A stretch of DNA of 64,000 nucleotides from positions 268,276 to 332,275 of the forward strand of contig NZ_BBUZ01000027.1 in NCBI RefSeq assembly GCF_001417735.1. The letters run 5' to 3'. Positions 8,907 through 17,060 of the stretch are shown here, in pieces (positions within the stretch are counted from its first letter, which is position 1; the number at the start of each line of letters is the position of its first letter). Below the pieces are notes generated by a model. The model worked only from the letters and a program-made list of their open reading frames with translations. It did no database searches and was not told the origin of the DNA. The DNA comes from Streptomyces sp. NBRC 110028. GTDB lineage: Bacteria > Actinomycetota > Actinomycetes > Streptomycetales > Streptomycetaceae. The position numbers and the translations under genes are program-made.

Positions 8907-8925
8907 TGTAACAACCACTGTTACA
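8907..8925. promoter_or_regulatory. palindromic TetR operator between dehydratase and tetR
   Basis: A perfect dyad, TGTAACA (8907-8913), 5-base spacer, TGTTACA (8919-8925). It is AT-rich against a very GC-rich background and sits in the 51-base divergent gap. It ends 10 bases before the dehydratase GTG and 23 bases before the tetR GTG, so a bound dimer would block both promoters. Confidence 0.75.
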
Positions 8926-8948
8926 ACCGGTCCGACAAGGAAGCGCCC

Positions 8949-9599
8949 GTGAGGAAGAAGCGGACCACCGCGGCCGAAACACCCGCCCTGGACACCATCG
9001 CGGTGGCGGCCCTGTCGGTCATCGACGAGGAGGGCCCCGAGGCCCTGAGCTTCCGGGCGGTGGCGCAGCGCCTCGACGTCTCGCACGCCACCGTCTTCCG
9101 CCGCTGCGGCGACTTCGACGGACTGCTGAACGCCTGCGCCGACCACTTGGCCACGCTGCTGCCCCACGTGCCGCGGGACACCGACTGGGCCGACGCCACC
9201 GAGACCCGCTTCAGCGCGCTCTACGAGGTGCTGACCCGGCACCCGGGGCTGGCGGCGCTGCGCGCGGGCCGCTCCTGGTTCGGCCCGCAGCTGCTGAGCC
9301 GCCTGGTGGAGCCGCAGCTCGCCCAGAGCATCGCCGCCGGGATGACACCGGCGGCGGCCGTCCAGGTCTACCGCCGGCTGTATCTGCTCACCCTCGGCGC
9401 CGTCGCCTTCGTCGACCACCGCGACGAGAAGCGGGCCCTGGCCACGGCGCGTACGGCGCTCGCCGCGCTGGATCCCGAGGAGTTCCCGGTGCTCACGGGG
9501 CAGCTGGACGTGGTGCTGCCCGCCATGACCGACCACCGCGTCTATGACGGCGCGCTGCGCCAGCTGATCCGCGCGGCCGCCGCCGAACACCTCGGCTGA
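8949..9599 (+). CDS. TetR/AcrR family transcriptional regulator
   Basis: A 216-residue regulator with an N-terminal HTH at residues 34-58 (LSFRAVAQRLDVSHATVFRRC) and a helical ligand-binding domain after it. GTG 8949 is chosen because AAGGA at 8938-8942 is well spaced. An upstream in-frame ATG at 8886 would put the operator inside the coding sequence. It most likely represses itself and the divergent dehydratase through the TGTAACA-N5-TGTTACA site. The inducer is unknown. Confidence 0.85.
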   Translation: MRKKRTTAAETPALDTIAVAALSVIDEEGPEALSFRAVAQRLDVSHATVFRRCGDFDGLLNACADHLATLLPHVPRDTDWADATETRFSALYEVLTRHPGLAALRAGRSWFGPQLLSRLVEPQLAQSIAAGMTPAAAVQVYRRLYLLTLGAVAFVDHRDEKRALATARTALAALDPEEFPVLTGQLDVVLPAMTDHRVYDGALRQLIRAAAAEHLG

Positions 9600-9606
9600 G
9601 ACGTCC

Positions 9607-10563
9607 TCAGCCGAGCGCCCCCAGCCATGCGATCAGCAGCCGGTTGACCTCTTCCGGGCGCTCCTGCTGCACCCAGTGGCCGCAGCCGTCGAGGAGATGC
9701 GAGGACACCAGGCCGGGGAGGGTGGTGGGGTACGCGGCGATGGCGTCGGCCAGCCAGCCGAGCGAGGCGTCCCGCTCCCCGGCCAGGAACAGCGAGGGCC
9801 GGGTGAGCGGTGCCCCGTCCCACGCGGCGAGATCCTCCCAGTCGCGGTCGGCGTTGCGGTAGCGATTCAGCGCCCCGGTCAGCCCGGTCCGCTCGAACTC
9901 CGCCGCGCACGCGTCGAGGTCGGCCTCGGTGAGCCAGGCGGGCCGCGGGCCGTCCGGGAAGCGGTCCCGCATCCGCCCGCCCCGCGGGACGAAGAAGGGG
10001 CTGCCGCTGTCGGGGGAGGGCGCCGTGTCGCCCGACAGCGCCGCGTAGAACCCGGCGAGCCAGCCGCGCACATCGGGTTCGATCTCCGCCTCGGCCCGCC
10101 CCGGCTGCTGGAAATAGCCGACGTAGAACTCCTCGTCCCCGCCGATCCGCGCGAAGATCTCGCTGGGCCGTGGGCCACCCCGGGGCGCGTACGGCACGCC
10201 GAGCAGCCCTGTGGCGGTGAAGACATCGGGCCTGAGCAGCGCGGAGTTCGCGGCGATGGGGGAGCCCCAGTCGTGCCCCACGACCACCGCGGTCTCCTCG
10301 CCGAGGGCGCGGACCACGCCCACATTGTCGGCGACATGGGCGAGCATGCGGTATGCCGCCACGTCACGGGGCTTGGAGGAGCGGCCGTAGCCGCGTACGT
10401 CGAGGGCCACCGCGCGATACCCGGCCGCGGCGAGCGCGGGGAGCTGATGGCGCCAGGAGCGCCAAGTCTCGGGGAAGCCGTGGATCAGGAGGACCAAGGG
10501 GCCCGACCCCTCCTCCACCACATGGATACGGGCATCCGCAACGTCGACCAGCCGGTGGTGCAT
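9607..10563 (-). CDS. alpha/beta hydrolase, epoxide hydrolase type
   Basis: A 318-residue soluble hydrolase. It has the HGFPETWRSW oxyanion block (from residue 28), nucleophile Asp98 in GHDWG, the cap domain in the middle, and a C-terminal catalytic His in DGCGHWVQQERPEEVN. Asp in place of Ser at the nucleophile, with the HGFPE start, is typical of epoxide hydrolases and haloalkane dehalogenases; the HGFP-type and DWG context favour epoxide hydrolase. Start ATG 10563 is preferred over 10614 because GGGAGGA lies just upstream. It converges with tetR, whose stop lies 7 bases away. Confidence 0.85.
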   Translation of the reverse strand: MHHRLVDVADARIHVVEEGSGPLVLLIHGFPETWRSWRHQLPALAAAGYRAVALDVRGYGRSSKPRDVAAYRMLAHVADNVGVVRALGEETAVVVGHDWGSPIAANSALLRPDVFTATGLLGVPYAPRGGPRPSEIFARIGGDEEFYVGYFQQPGRAEAEIEPDVRGWLAGFYAALSGDTAPSPDSGSPFFVPRGGRMRDRFPDGPRPAWLTEADLDACAAEFERTGLTGALNRYRNADRDWEDLAAWDGAPLTRPSLFLAGERDASLGWLADAIAAYPTTLPGLVSSHLLDGCGHWVQQERPEEVNRLLIAWLGALG

Positions 10564-10663
10564 GGATCCTCCCTGAGCCGCCGGGGCCCTGCGGCCCCAC
10601 CACGCCACGATCATGCGATGGCGGCAGGGGAGAAGCGGAGGAAAATTGCCGGTCCGGCAAAAA

Positions 10664-10703
10664 GCCCTCCCGGCGGGCCGTGGCGACGGCCCACCGGGAG
10701 GGC
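10664..10703 (-). terminator. rho-independent terminator of htpG
   Basis: An 18-bp stem with one mismatch (10664-10681 with 10686-10703) and a GGCG loop. On the minus strand it is followed by five T (10659-10663), and it sits 5 bases after the htpG stop. Confidence 0.85.
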
Positions 10704-10708
10704 GCGGG

Positions 10709-12649
10709 TCACAGCGTCTGCTCCAGGCGACCGGCCATCAGCTTGATGAAGCGCGAGGGATCGCTCAGCTCCCCGCCCTCGGCGAGCAGGGCCATCCCGT
10801 AGAGGAGTTCGGCCGTCTCCGCCAGGCCCGAGTCCATCGGGCGCTCGCCGTGGGCCGCGCGCAACCCGCTGACCAGCGGGTGCGTGGGGTTCAGCTCCAG
10901 GATGCGCTTGATCTGGGGCACGTTCTGCCCCATCGCGCGGTAGATGTTCTCCAGGGCCGGAGTGACATCGTGGGTGTCGCCGACGATGCAGGCCGGGGAG
11001 GTGGTGAGGCGGGAGGACAGCCGCACCTCCTTGACCTGCTCGCTCAGCGTCGTCGTCATCCAGGCCAGCAGATCGGCGAAGTCCTTCTTCTGCTGCTCGC
11101 GCTCGGGCCCGCCCTCGCTCGACTCGTCCTCGCCGTCGAGGTCGACCTGCCCCTTGGCGACCGACCGCAGCTGCTTGCCCTCGAACTCGGGGACGGCGTC
11201 GACCCACAGCTCGTCGATGGGGTCGGTGAGCACCAGAACCTCGTACCCCTTGGCCTGGAACGCCTCCATATGGGGTGAATTCTCCACGATCGAGCGGGAC
11301 TCGCCCGTCATGTAGTAGATGTGCTCCTGCCCGTCCTTCATGCGCTCCACGTAACTCCGGAGCGTGGTCGGCTGCTCCGCGTCATGCGTCGAGCCGAACG
11401 AGGAGACCTCCAGGATCGCGTCCCGGTTCTCGAAATCGCCCAGCAGACCTTCCTTGAGGACGCGGCCGAACTCCTTCCAGAAGGTCGCGTACCGCTCGGC
11501 GTTGTCGGACATCATGTCCTTCACCGTCGACAGCACCTTCTTGACCAGCCGGCGGCGCATCAGCTGAATCTGCCGGTCCTGCTGAAGGGCCTCGCGCGAG
11601 ACATTCAGCGAAAGGTCCGCGGCGTCGACGACACCCTTGACGAAGCGCAGATATTCCGGCATGAGCGCTTCGCAGTCGTCCATGATGAAGACGCGCTTGA
11701 CGTAGAGCTGCACACCCCGCTTACGGTCCTGCATATACAGGTCCTGCGGCGCGCGGGAGGGAATGAACAGCAGCGACTGGTATTCGAAGGTGCCCTCCGC
11801 CTGCATGCGGATGGTTTCGAGCGGGTTGTTCCAGTCGTGGCTGATGTGCTTGTAGAACTCGTTGTATTCGTCGTCGGTGACCTCGCCCCGGGGGCGGGCC
11901 CACAACGCCTTCATCGAGTTGATCGTCTCGAGTTCGGGGGTGGTGCCGTCGTCCTCGGACGCGCTGTCGTCCTCGGGCGTGCTGGTGGCGCTTTCCCCGG
12001 CCATGCGGATCGGCCAGGTGATGAAGTCCGAGTACCGCTTGACGATTTCCCGGATCTTCCACGGTGAGGCGTAGTCGTAGAGGTGGTCCTCGGTGTCCTC
12101 GGGCTTGAGCCGCAGCGTGACCGCGGTGCCCTGGGGCGCGTCCTCGACCGGCTCGATGGTGTACGTGCCCTCGCCGCTGGAGACCCAGCGGGTGCCCTGG
12201 CTCTCGCCCGCGCGCCGGGACAGCAGCGTGACCTCGTCGGCGACCATGAAGCTGGAGTAGAAGCCGACCCCGAACTGCCCGATGAGGTCCTGCGAGGCCG
12301 CCGCGTCCTGCGACTCCTTCAGCTCCTTGAGGAATTTCGCGGTGCCGGAGTTCGCGATCGTGCCGATGAGCTGCACCACGTCATCGTGCGACATGCCGAT
12401 GCCGTTGTCCCGCACGGTCAGCGTGCGCTGCTCCTTGTCGACCTCCAGTGCGATATGCAGATCGGAGGTGTCCGCCTCCAGATCCCCGTCCCGGAGGGAT
12501 TCCAGCCGCAGCTTGTCCAGGGCGTCGGAGGCGTTGGAGATGAGCTCCCGCAGAAAGACATCCTTGTTCGAGTAGATCGAATGGATCATCAGCTGCAAGA
12601 GCTGGCGTGCCTCGACCTGAAACTCGAATGTCTCTACCCCTGTAGTCAC
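10709..12649 (-). CDS. htpG: molecular chaperone HtpG (Hsp90)
   Basis: A 646-residue cytoplasmic Hsp90. The N-terminal GHKL ATPase shows ELISNASDALDKLR, DNGIGMSHDDV and GQFGVGFYSSF; the middle domain has FIMDDCEALMPEYLRFVKGV with the SREALQQ catalytic-loop Arg region. Length matches bacterial HtpG. The start is GTG 12649 preceded by GAGGGG. An acidic, Ser/Asp-rich insertion (around EDDSASEDDGTTPE) lies between the N and middle domains, as in actinobacterial forms. It is monocistronic, with its own strong terminator. I did not recognise an HAIR or CIRCE heat-shock operator in the 200 bases upstream. Confidence 0.97.
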   Translation of the reverse strand: MTTGVETFEFQVEARQLLQLMIHSIYSNKDVFLRELISNASDALDKLRLESLRDGDLEADTSDLHIALEVDKEQRTLTVRDNGIGMSHDDVVQLIGTIANSGTAKFLKELKESQDAAASQDLIGQFGVGFYSSFMVADEVTLLSRRAGESQGTRWVSSGEGTYTIEPVEDAPQGTAVTLRLKPEDTEDHLYDYASPWKIREIVKRYSDFITWPIRMAGESATSTPEDDSASEDDGTTPELETINSMKALWARPRGEVTDDEYNEFYKHISHDWNNPLETIRMQAEGTFEYQSLLFIPSRAPQDLYMQDRKRGVQLYVKRVFIMDDCEALMPEYLRFVKGVVDAADLSLNVSREALQQDRQIQLMRRRLVKKVLSTVKDMMSDNAERYATFWKEFGRVLKEGLLGDFENRDAILEVSSFGSTHDAEQPTTLRSYVERMKDGQEHIYYMTGESRSIVENSPHMEAFQAKGYEVLVLTDPIDELWVDAVPEFEGKQLRSVAKGQVDLDGEDESSEGGPEREQQKKDFADLLAWMTTTLSEQVKEVRLSSRLTTSPACIVGDTHDVTPALENIYRAMGQNVPQIKRILELNPTHPLVSGLRAAHGERPMDSGLAETAELLYGMALLAEGGELSDPSRFIKLMAGRLEQTL

Positions 12650-12851
12650 CAGATTCCCCTCATGCGATAAGTGTGCGACGCCTTCAAGTCCGGTGCGTCG
12701 CCCAAATCTTATCGAAGAAGGAGGTCACTGCGCGTGGTGATCCGGTGTCTTCGCGCTGTTGTGCGTGGCCCGACGGCCGGAGCCCCGGGCCGCGCGGTTG
12801 TCGTTGTCGTATCCGAAGACCCGCTGGGGGTGAGGCGGTACGGACTCCTCG

Positions 12852-13034
12852 TCACTCGCTCTTGTAGTGCGGGTGGGAGTCCTGGCCGGGACGCAGCCGG
12901 CTCCAGTCGAGGGCTTCGGCGGCCTCCCGCTGAATCTCCTCGGCCGCTTCCCGCGCCTCGGCGGGAACGTCGCCCTGTTCCGCTATGAGACTGTCGTAGA
13001 TCGGGGACAGGTCGCCCTTGTTCGCGGTGGTCAT
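12852..13034 (-). CDS. small conserved hypothetical protein
   Basis: A 60-residue acidic, helix-rich soluble protein (starts MTTANKGDLSPIYDSL; many Glu/Ala heptad-like positions in the middle). AAGGAAG lies upstream of ATG 13034, and third codon positions are GC-rich. It has no signal peptide or membrane segment. It lies 200 bases before htpG on the same strand, too far for tight coupling. Function unknown. Confidence 0.65.
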   Translation of the reverse strand: MTTANKGDLSPIYDSLIAEQGDVPAEAREAAEEIQREAAEALDWSRLRPGQDSHPHYKSE

Positions 13035-13180
13035 GCTGAGGTACTTCCTTCGTGCCGTGGTGCAGGTGTGCCACCCGAGCCTAACCTCCGGTTTCCCTTG
13101 TCGCGAGGGCCCATATCACCGTCGTCCCGCGGGTCCGGTTGCGTGAATATTGTGTGATGGCCGGGCGGAGGCCGTCACGC

Positions 13181-13222
13181 GGTGAGCGGGGGCACGGCAG
13201 CCGGGCCGTGCCCCCGCTCACC
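13181..13222 (-). terminator. hairpin terminator after nitroreductase-family gene
   Basis: A perfect 18-bp stem (13181-13198 with 13205-13222) with a 6-base AGCCGG loop. It lies 14 bases beyond the stop of the minus-strand gene ending at 13236. Confidence 0.8.
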
Positions 13223-13235
13223 AGCGTTCAAGGGC

Positions 13236-13682
13236 TCAATGCGGAGTGTCCGCGGGCTCCAGGACGAAGACGGGGATCTCGCGCGTGGTCTTCTCCTGGT
13301 AGTCGGCGTAGTCCGGGAACGCCTCGACCGCGCGCCGCCACCACAGCGCCTTCTCCTCGCCGGTGACCTCGCGGGCGGTCATGTCCCACACCGCCGGCCC
13401 GTCGCGCAGCTCGACCCGGGGGTCGGCCAGCACGTTGAAGTACCAGACGGGGTGCTTGGGGGCGCCGCCGAGCGAGGCCACCACCGCGTACCTGCCCTCG
13501 TGCTCCACCCGCATCAGCGGCGTCTTGCGGAGCTTGCCGCTCTTCGCCCCGCGCGTGGTCAGCAGGATCACGGGCATGCCCCGCATCGTCGTGCCCTCGG
13601 TGCCGCCGGAACTCTCGATCAGCTCGACCTGATCGCGCACCCACTGGGTCGGGCTCGGCTCGTACTCTCCTTGAATCGGCAT
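13236..13682 (-). CDS. deazaflavin-dependent nitroreductase family protein (Ddn-like)
   Basis: A 148-residue protein with the family hallmarks: WVRDQVELIESSGG at the start, GMPVILLTTRGAKSGKLRKTPLMRV binding the cofactor phosphate, and HPVWYFNVLADPRVEL. Members bind F420 and reduce nitro or quinone compounds (Mycobacterium Ddn). Start ATG 13682 (MPIQGEYEPSP) matches homologues; upstream in-frame ATGs at 13697 and 13742 are less likely. It appears monocistronic and ends at an 18-bp hairpin. Confidence 0.87.
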   Translation of the reverse strand: MPIQGEYEPSPTQWVRDQVELIESSGGTEGTTMRGMPVILLTTRGAKSGKLRKTPLMRVEHEGRYAVVASLGGAPKHPVWYFNVLADPRVELRDGPAVWDMTAREVTGEEKALWWRRAVEAFPDYADYQEKTTREIPVFVLEPADTPH

Positions 13683-13782
13683 GTCATCCGTCCCCATCGT
13701 CGTCGGCAAAGGTGTCCGCACCGCATAACACCCCGGACCCACGCGATCATCCCGGGGGATCGGGCGGGAACAGGGCGGGCGG

Positions 13783-14784
13783 TCACGAGACGGTGTGCAG
13801 CCGGTGGAGGGCGTGGTTGCGGGCCCTCGGCACGGCCGCCGCGGGGAGCGGCTGCGTACCGAGCGCGGCCAGCCGGTCCAGCAGGATCCCCTCGCGCAGG
13901 GCCCAGGGGCAGATGGTGACCCGCCGCACGTCCAGCAGCTCCATGGCGGCCTCGGCCACGATCGCCCCGGCGAGCGACTGATGGGCCCGGGACGCGGAGA
14001 TGCCCGGCAGCCGGGCGCGCTCGGCGTCGGATCTGGCCGCCAGCCGGGGAATCCACTGCCGCAGATCGGAACGGGTCAGGGTGGTGCGGCCGGGTGCCCC
14101 GGCGGCCGGCTTGGGGGCCCCGGCGAGCCGCGCGAGCTGGGCGAAGGTCTTCGACGTGGCGATCGCCGAGGCGGGGGACGGCTGGTCGCGCAGGTCGGCC
14201 GTGGCCTCCGTGAGGACGGCACGCACATACTGGCGCAGCCGCGCCACGTCCCGCTTGTGGACCGGCGCCTCGTCGGGCAGGTGGTGGCGGGTGAGCCGGC
14301 CGGCCCCGAGCGGCAGCGAGAGCGCCACGGCGGGTTCCGTACGGCTGCCGCAGGCCAGCTCCATCGAGCCGCCGCCGATGTCGAGGAGCAGCATCTGCCC
14401 GGCCGACCAGCCGTGCCAGCCGCGCGCGGCCAGGAAGGTCAGACGGGCCTCTTCCACACCGCTGAAGAAGCGCACCCGGATTCCGGTCGCGTTCTCGATC
14501 GCGGCGAGAACGGCCGTCCGGTTGGCCGCGTCACGCACCGCGGAAGTCGCCAAGGGCACCAGATCGTCGACGTGATACGCCGTAGCGACCGCTTCGCTCT
14601 CGGTCACGGCGCCGACCAGACGCCCGATGGCGTCCTGGCTGATCACGCCTTGATGGTCGGTCGCCTCGGCCAGGTGGACCGACTGCTTGAGCGTGGTCAC
14701 CGGCTCGGGCGGCCCGCCCGGAACCAGGTCGGCGATTTTCAGATGAACGGCACGTGAACCTATGTCGAGCACTGCAAGACGCAT
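13783..14784 (-). CDS. Ppx/GppA family phosphatase (exopolyphosphatase)
   Basis: A 333-residue member of the ASKHA fold: phosphate-1 loop near the N-terminus (AVLDIGSRAVHLKIAD) and phosphate-2 loop LLLDIGGGSMELA. Ppx/GppA enzymes hydrolyse polyphosphate or pppGpp. At 333 residues it is a short actinobacterial form that lacks the C-terminal HD domain of E. coli Ppx. The first loop reads DIGSRAVHL where most members have DIGSNS, so catalytic strength could differ. It follows a possible small ORF by 28 bases. Confidence 0.88.
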   Translation of the reverse strand: MRLAVLDIGSRAVHLKIADLVPGGPPEPVTTLKQSVHLAEATDHQGVISQDAIGRLVGAVTESEAVATAYHVDDLVPLATSAVRDAANRTAVLAAIENATGIRVRFFSGVEEARLTFLAARGWHGWSAGQMLLLDIGGGSMELACGSRTEPAVALSLPLGAGRLTRHHLPDEAPVHKRDVARLRQYVRAVLTEATADLRDQPSPASAIATSKTFAQLARLAGAPKPAAGAPGRTTLTRSDLRQWIPRLAARSDAERARLPGISASRAHQSLAGAIVAEAAMELLDVRRVTICPWALREGILLDRLAALGTQPLPAAAVPRARNHALHRLHTVS

Positions 14785-14812
14785 GCCTGCTCAGTGCCCG
14801 AGTTGCCGGACT

Positions 14813-14992
14813 TTACGCCGCGAGGGGGCGCTGCTGGGGGGTGGAGGAGGGGGCGGGGGATTCCTTTTCGCCGTTCCGCTCCGCCGTGCCCGGGGACGTG
14901 GTGGTGCGGCGTCCGCTGGAGAACGTCAGATCCGGTACGTCGACCACGGGCGGCAGATCGGGCGTGAGCAAGGTTTGCTCGTTTGTGTCCAT
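14813..14992 (-). CDS. small hypothetical protein upstream of ppx
   Basis: A possible 59-residue protein (MDTNEQTLLTPDLPPVVDVPD...) with strongly GC-biased third positions and a Ser/Thr/Pro-rich, disordered-looking C-terminal half. In-frame ATGs at 15016 and 15025 are alternatives. It ends 28 bases before the ppx-like gene and could share its transcript. No recognised domain. Confidence 0.45.
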   Translation of the reverse strand: MDTNEQTLLTPDLPPVVDVPDLTFSSGRRTTTSPGTAERNGEKESPAPSSTPQQRPLAA

Positions 14993-15203
14993 GAAGCGAT
15001 GGGTACCCCCGCGCATCGTGCTCATCCGCGGCGGAGCGGATTCTTCTCTGCGATACCGGTCACATTCGGACTATACCGAGCGGGAAGTGATCGATTGCAT
15101 GCAGAAAAGCGTGCCAAGCGGCCCCAGGTACAACGGCCGGATCACGCCGGTGCTGAGCCCGAAGCTGCTAGCGGGGGCCTGGTGCCGGTATGCGGCTCAT
15201 CGG

Positions 15204-16157
15204 CTAATCGGCCGGGGACGTCTCCTTGGCCGTGCGGCCGCCGGTGGTCACGACCGTCGAGCCCGCCGGGCGCGGACGGCGGCGGGCGACCCCGACCCCG
15301 GCCAGGCACAGGGCGCCGCCCGCGAGCGTCAGCGCGCCCGGCACCTCGTCCAGGACCAGCCAGGACATCAGCACCACCAGGGCCGGTACCACATAGGTGG
15401 TGGCGCCCATCCGGCCCGCGGTGGTGCGGGCCAGGGCGAAGGCCCAGGTGGTGAAGGCGAGCGCGGTCGGGAACAGACCCAGATAGACCATGTTCAGCGT
15501 CGCGGACAGCGGGGCGCGCGCGGCCTCCGACACCAGCGTCCCGGCGAAGGGCAGACAGGTCACGGTCCCGATCAGACAGCCGAACGTGGTCACCTGGAGC
15601 GCCCCGCCATGCCGCAGCGCCGGCTTCTGGGAGACGACACCGCTCGCGTACGACACCGCGGCCACCAGGCACAGCAGCACACCGAGGACGGACGCGCCGC
15701 CCGAACCGGACATCGAGACCCCCACGACGATCGCGCCGCTGAAGGACACCGCCATCCCCCACAGCAGCGGCCGGGGCAGCCCCTCGCCGAGCAGCTTGGC
15801 GCTCAGCAGCGCGATGAGGATCGGGCCGATGTTGACGACCATCGCCGCGGTGCCCGCGTCGACCAGCCGCTCACCCCAGTTGAGCGCCACCATGTAGACG
15901 CCGAACCAGAGAAAACCCGAACAGGCGATTCCCGGCCAGGCGGCGCGGGGCGGCCACCCGACCCGCCGTATCAGGCTGATCGCGCCCAGTGCCACCGATC
16001 CGGCGAGCAGTCTCCCGAGCGCCAGGGCACCGGGCGAATAGGCCGAGCCCGCACTGCGGATGGAAACGAAGGCCGAGGCCCACAAGACGACGGTGACGGC
16101 TGCCGCCGCCACGGCGGGCCATTCCCTTGAGTAACCGGTGTCCGGCGCTTTGGTCAT
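15204..16157 (-). CDS. EamA/DMT family transporter
   Basis: A 317-residue inner-membrane protein with ten predicted helices in two EamA repeats. The first begins VTVVLWASAFVSIRSAG and the second begins LGVLLCLVAAVSYASGVVSQ. Such drug/metabolite transporters usually export amino acids, metabolites or drugs. A basic C-terminal tail (RRRPRP) faces the cytoplasm. It stands alone, 68 bases downstream of a phosphatase gene on the same strand. Substrate unknown. Confidence 0.88.
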   Translation of the reverse strand: MTKAPDTGYSREWPAVAAAAVTVVLWASAFVSIRSAGSAYSPGALALGRLLAGSVALGAISLIRRVGWPPRAAWPGIACSGFLWFGVYMVALNWGERLVDAGTAAMVVNIGPILIALLSAKLLGEGLPRPLLWGMAVSFSGAIVVGVSMSGSGGASVLGVLLCLVAAVSYASGVVSQKPALRHGGALQVTTFGCLIGTVTCLPFAGTLVSEAARAPLSATLNMVYLGLFPTALAFTTWAFALARTTAGRMGATTYVVPALVVLMSWLVLDEVPGALTLAGGALCLAGVGVARRRPRPAGSTVVTTGGRTAKETSPAD

Positions 16158-16225
16158 GACGCCGACAGTATGCCGCGCCCTTTTCGGCGCTCAACGAAGT
16201 TTCGGCGCCGGGCGGAGAACGGAGG

Positions 16226-16681
16226 TCACCTGCCGGCCGCGGGCTGCCCGGGCTGCCCGAACCGGGTGACATAGCGGCGCTGCCAGAGCGTCTCGACGGC
16301 GCGCGCCGCGTAGTGCTCGCGTACGTACCGCACCGCGCCCCCGGGCGGTACACCGTCGAGCACCGCGACACACGCCAGCGCCGTGCCGGTGCGGCCCCGG
16401 CCACCGCCGCAGGCCACCTCGACGCGCTCGCCCGCGGCCCGCTCCCACACCTCGCGCAGCGCGGCGGCGGCCTCCTCGCGGTCCGACGGGCAGCGGAAGT
16501 CGGGCCAGCGCAGCCAGCGGGCCTCCCAGCCGACCGGCGGCGGCTGATGGCCCAGCAGATACAGCGCGAAGTCGGGCGCGGGCCCCTCGGGAAGGGGATG
16601 GCGCAGCCCCCGGCCACGGATGAGCCGCCCCGAGGGCAGTCGCAGCACGCCTGGCGCGGAAGGGTTCCAAGTGGCGTTCAC
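16226..16681 (-). CDS. protein-tyrosine phosphatase family protein
   Basis: A 151-residue cysteine phosphatase with the P-loop CGGGRGRTGT (Cys91, Arg97, CX5R) and a candidate general acid Asp61 in RWPDF, placed as in dual-specificity phosphatases. The P-loop lacks the His before Cys (here Ala90), a known variation. Start GTG 16681 (VNATWNPSAPG) is chosen because upstream sequence in the frame is low-complexity and unlike protein. The downstream DMT gene starts 68 bases later on the same strand. Confidence 0.78.
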   Translation of the reverse strand: MNATWNPSAPGVLRLPSGRLIRGRGLRHPLPEGPAPDFALYLLGHQPPPVGWEARWLRWPDFRCPSDREEAAAALREVWERAAGERVEVACGGGRGRTGTALACVAVLDGVPPGGAVRYVREHYAARAVETLWQRRYVTRFGQPGQPAAGR

Positions 16682-16702
16682 GGAGCGAGAGTAGCGGTAC
16701 GG

Positions 16703-17020
16703 ATGGCGGTGTTCCGGACTTCGGCCCCCCGGCACCCGGCCGGACGTACTGCGTCCGCGGGGGCCGCTTGGTCCTCGGTGTCGGCGGAGAACGACGCGGA
16801 CTACCGCAGCGGTGAGATACCGGTCTGGGGCGGCGGCAACAGTGACGCCGCGCTGCGCAGGGCGGTACGGCACGGCCAGGCGTGGCCTCCGATCTGGTTC
16901 ACGCTCGACTGGCTGCGCGAGGCGCTGGACCGGATGAAGGGCATCGCGGACGAGCTGGGCCGCCCGGTGCCGGGGCTCGCCCCGCGCGTGGTGCTGAAGC
17001 TCACCGAGGGCCGGGGAGCG
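16703..17020 (+). pseudogene. remnant of an F420-dependent luciferase-like oxidoreductase
   Basis: In one plus-strand frame, 16778-17020 encodes NDADYRSGEIPVWGGGNSD followed by RRAVRHGQAWPPIWFTLDWL and a GIADELGRPVPGLAPRV block. This is the middle-to-late part of LLM-class F420-dependent enzymes, where IPVWGGG is a family motif. Neither the N-terminal barrel half nor a proper C-terminus is present, and the frame degenerates on both sides. It fills the gap between two minus-strand genes, so it is a decayed fragment. Confidence 0.6.
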
Positions 17021-17060
17021 GCGGCCGATGGCTTCGCTCCCGGCCCTCGTGGCGGGGCGG

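Noticed and set aside
12671..12988. Plus-strand ORF beginning near AGGAGG upstream of htpG
   Set aside because: It overlaps a better minus-strand small gene, has low-complexity Arg/Gly/Pro composition and no domain.
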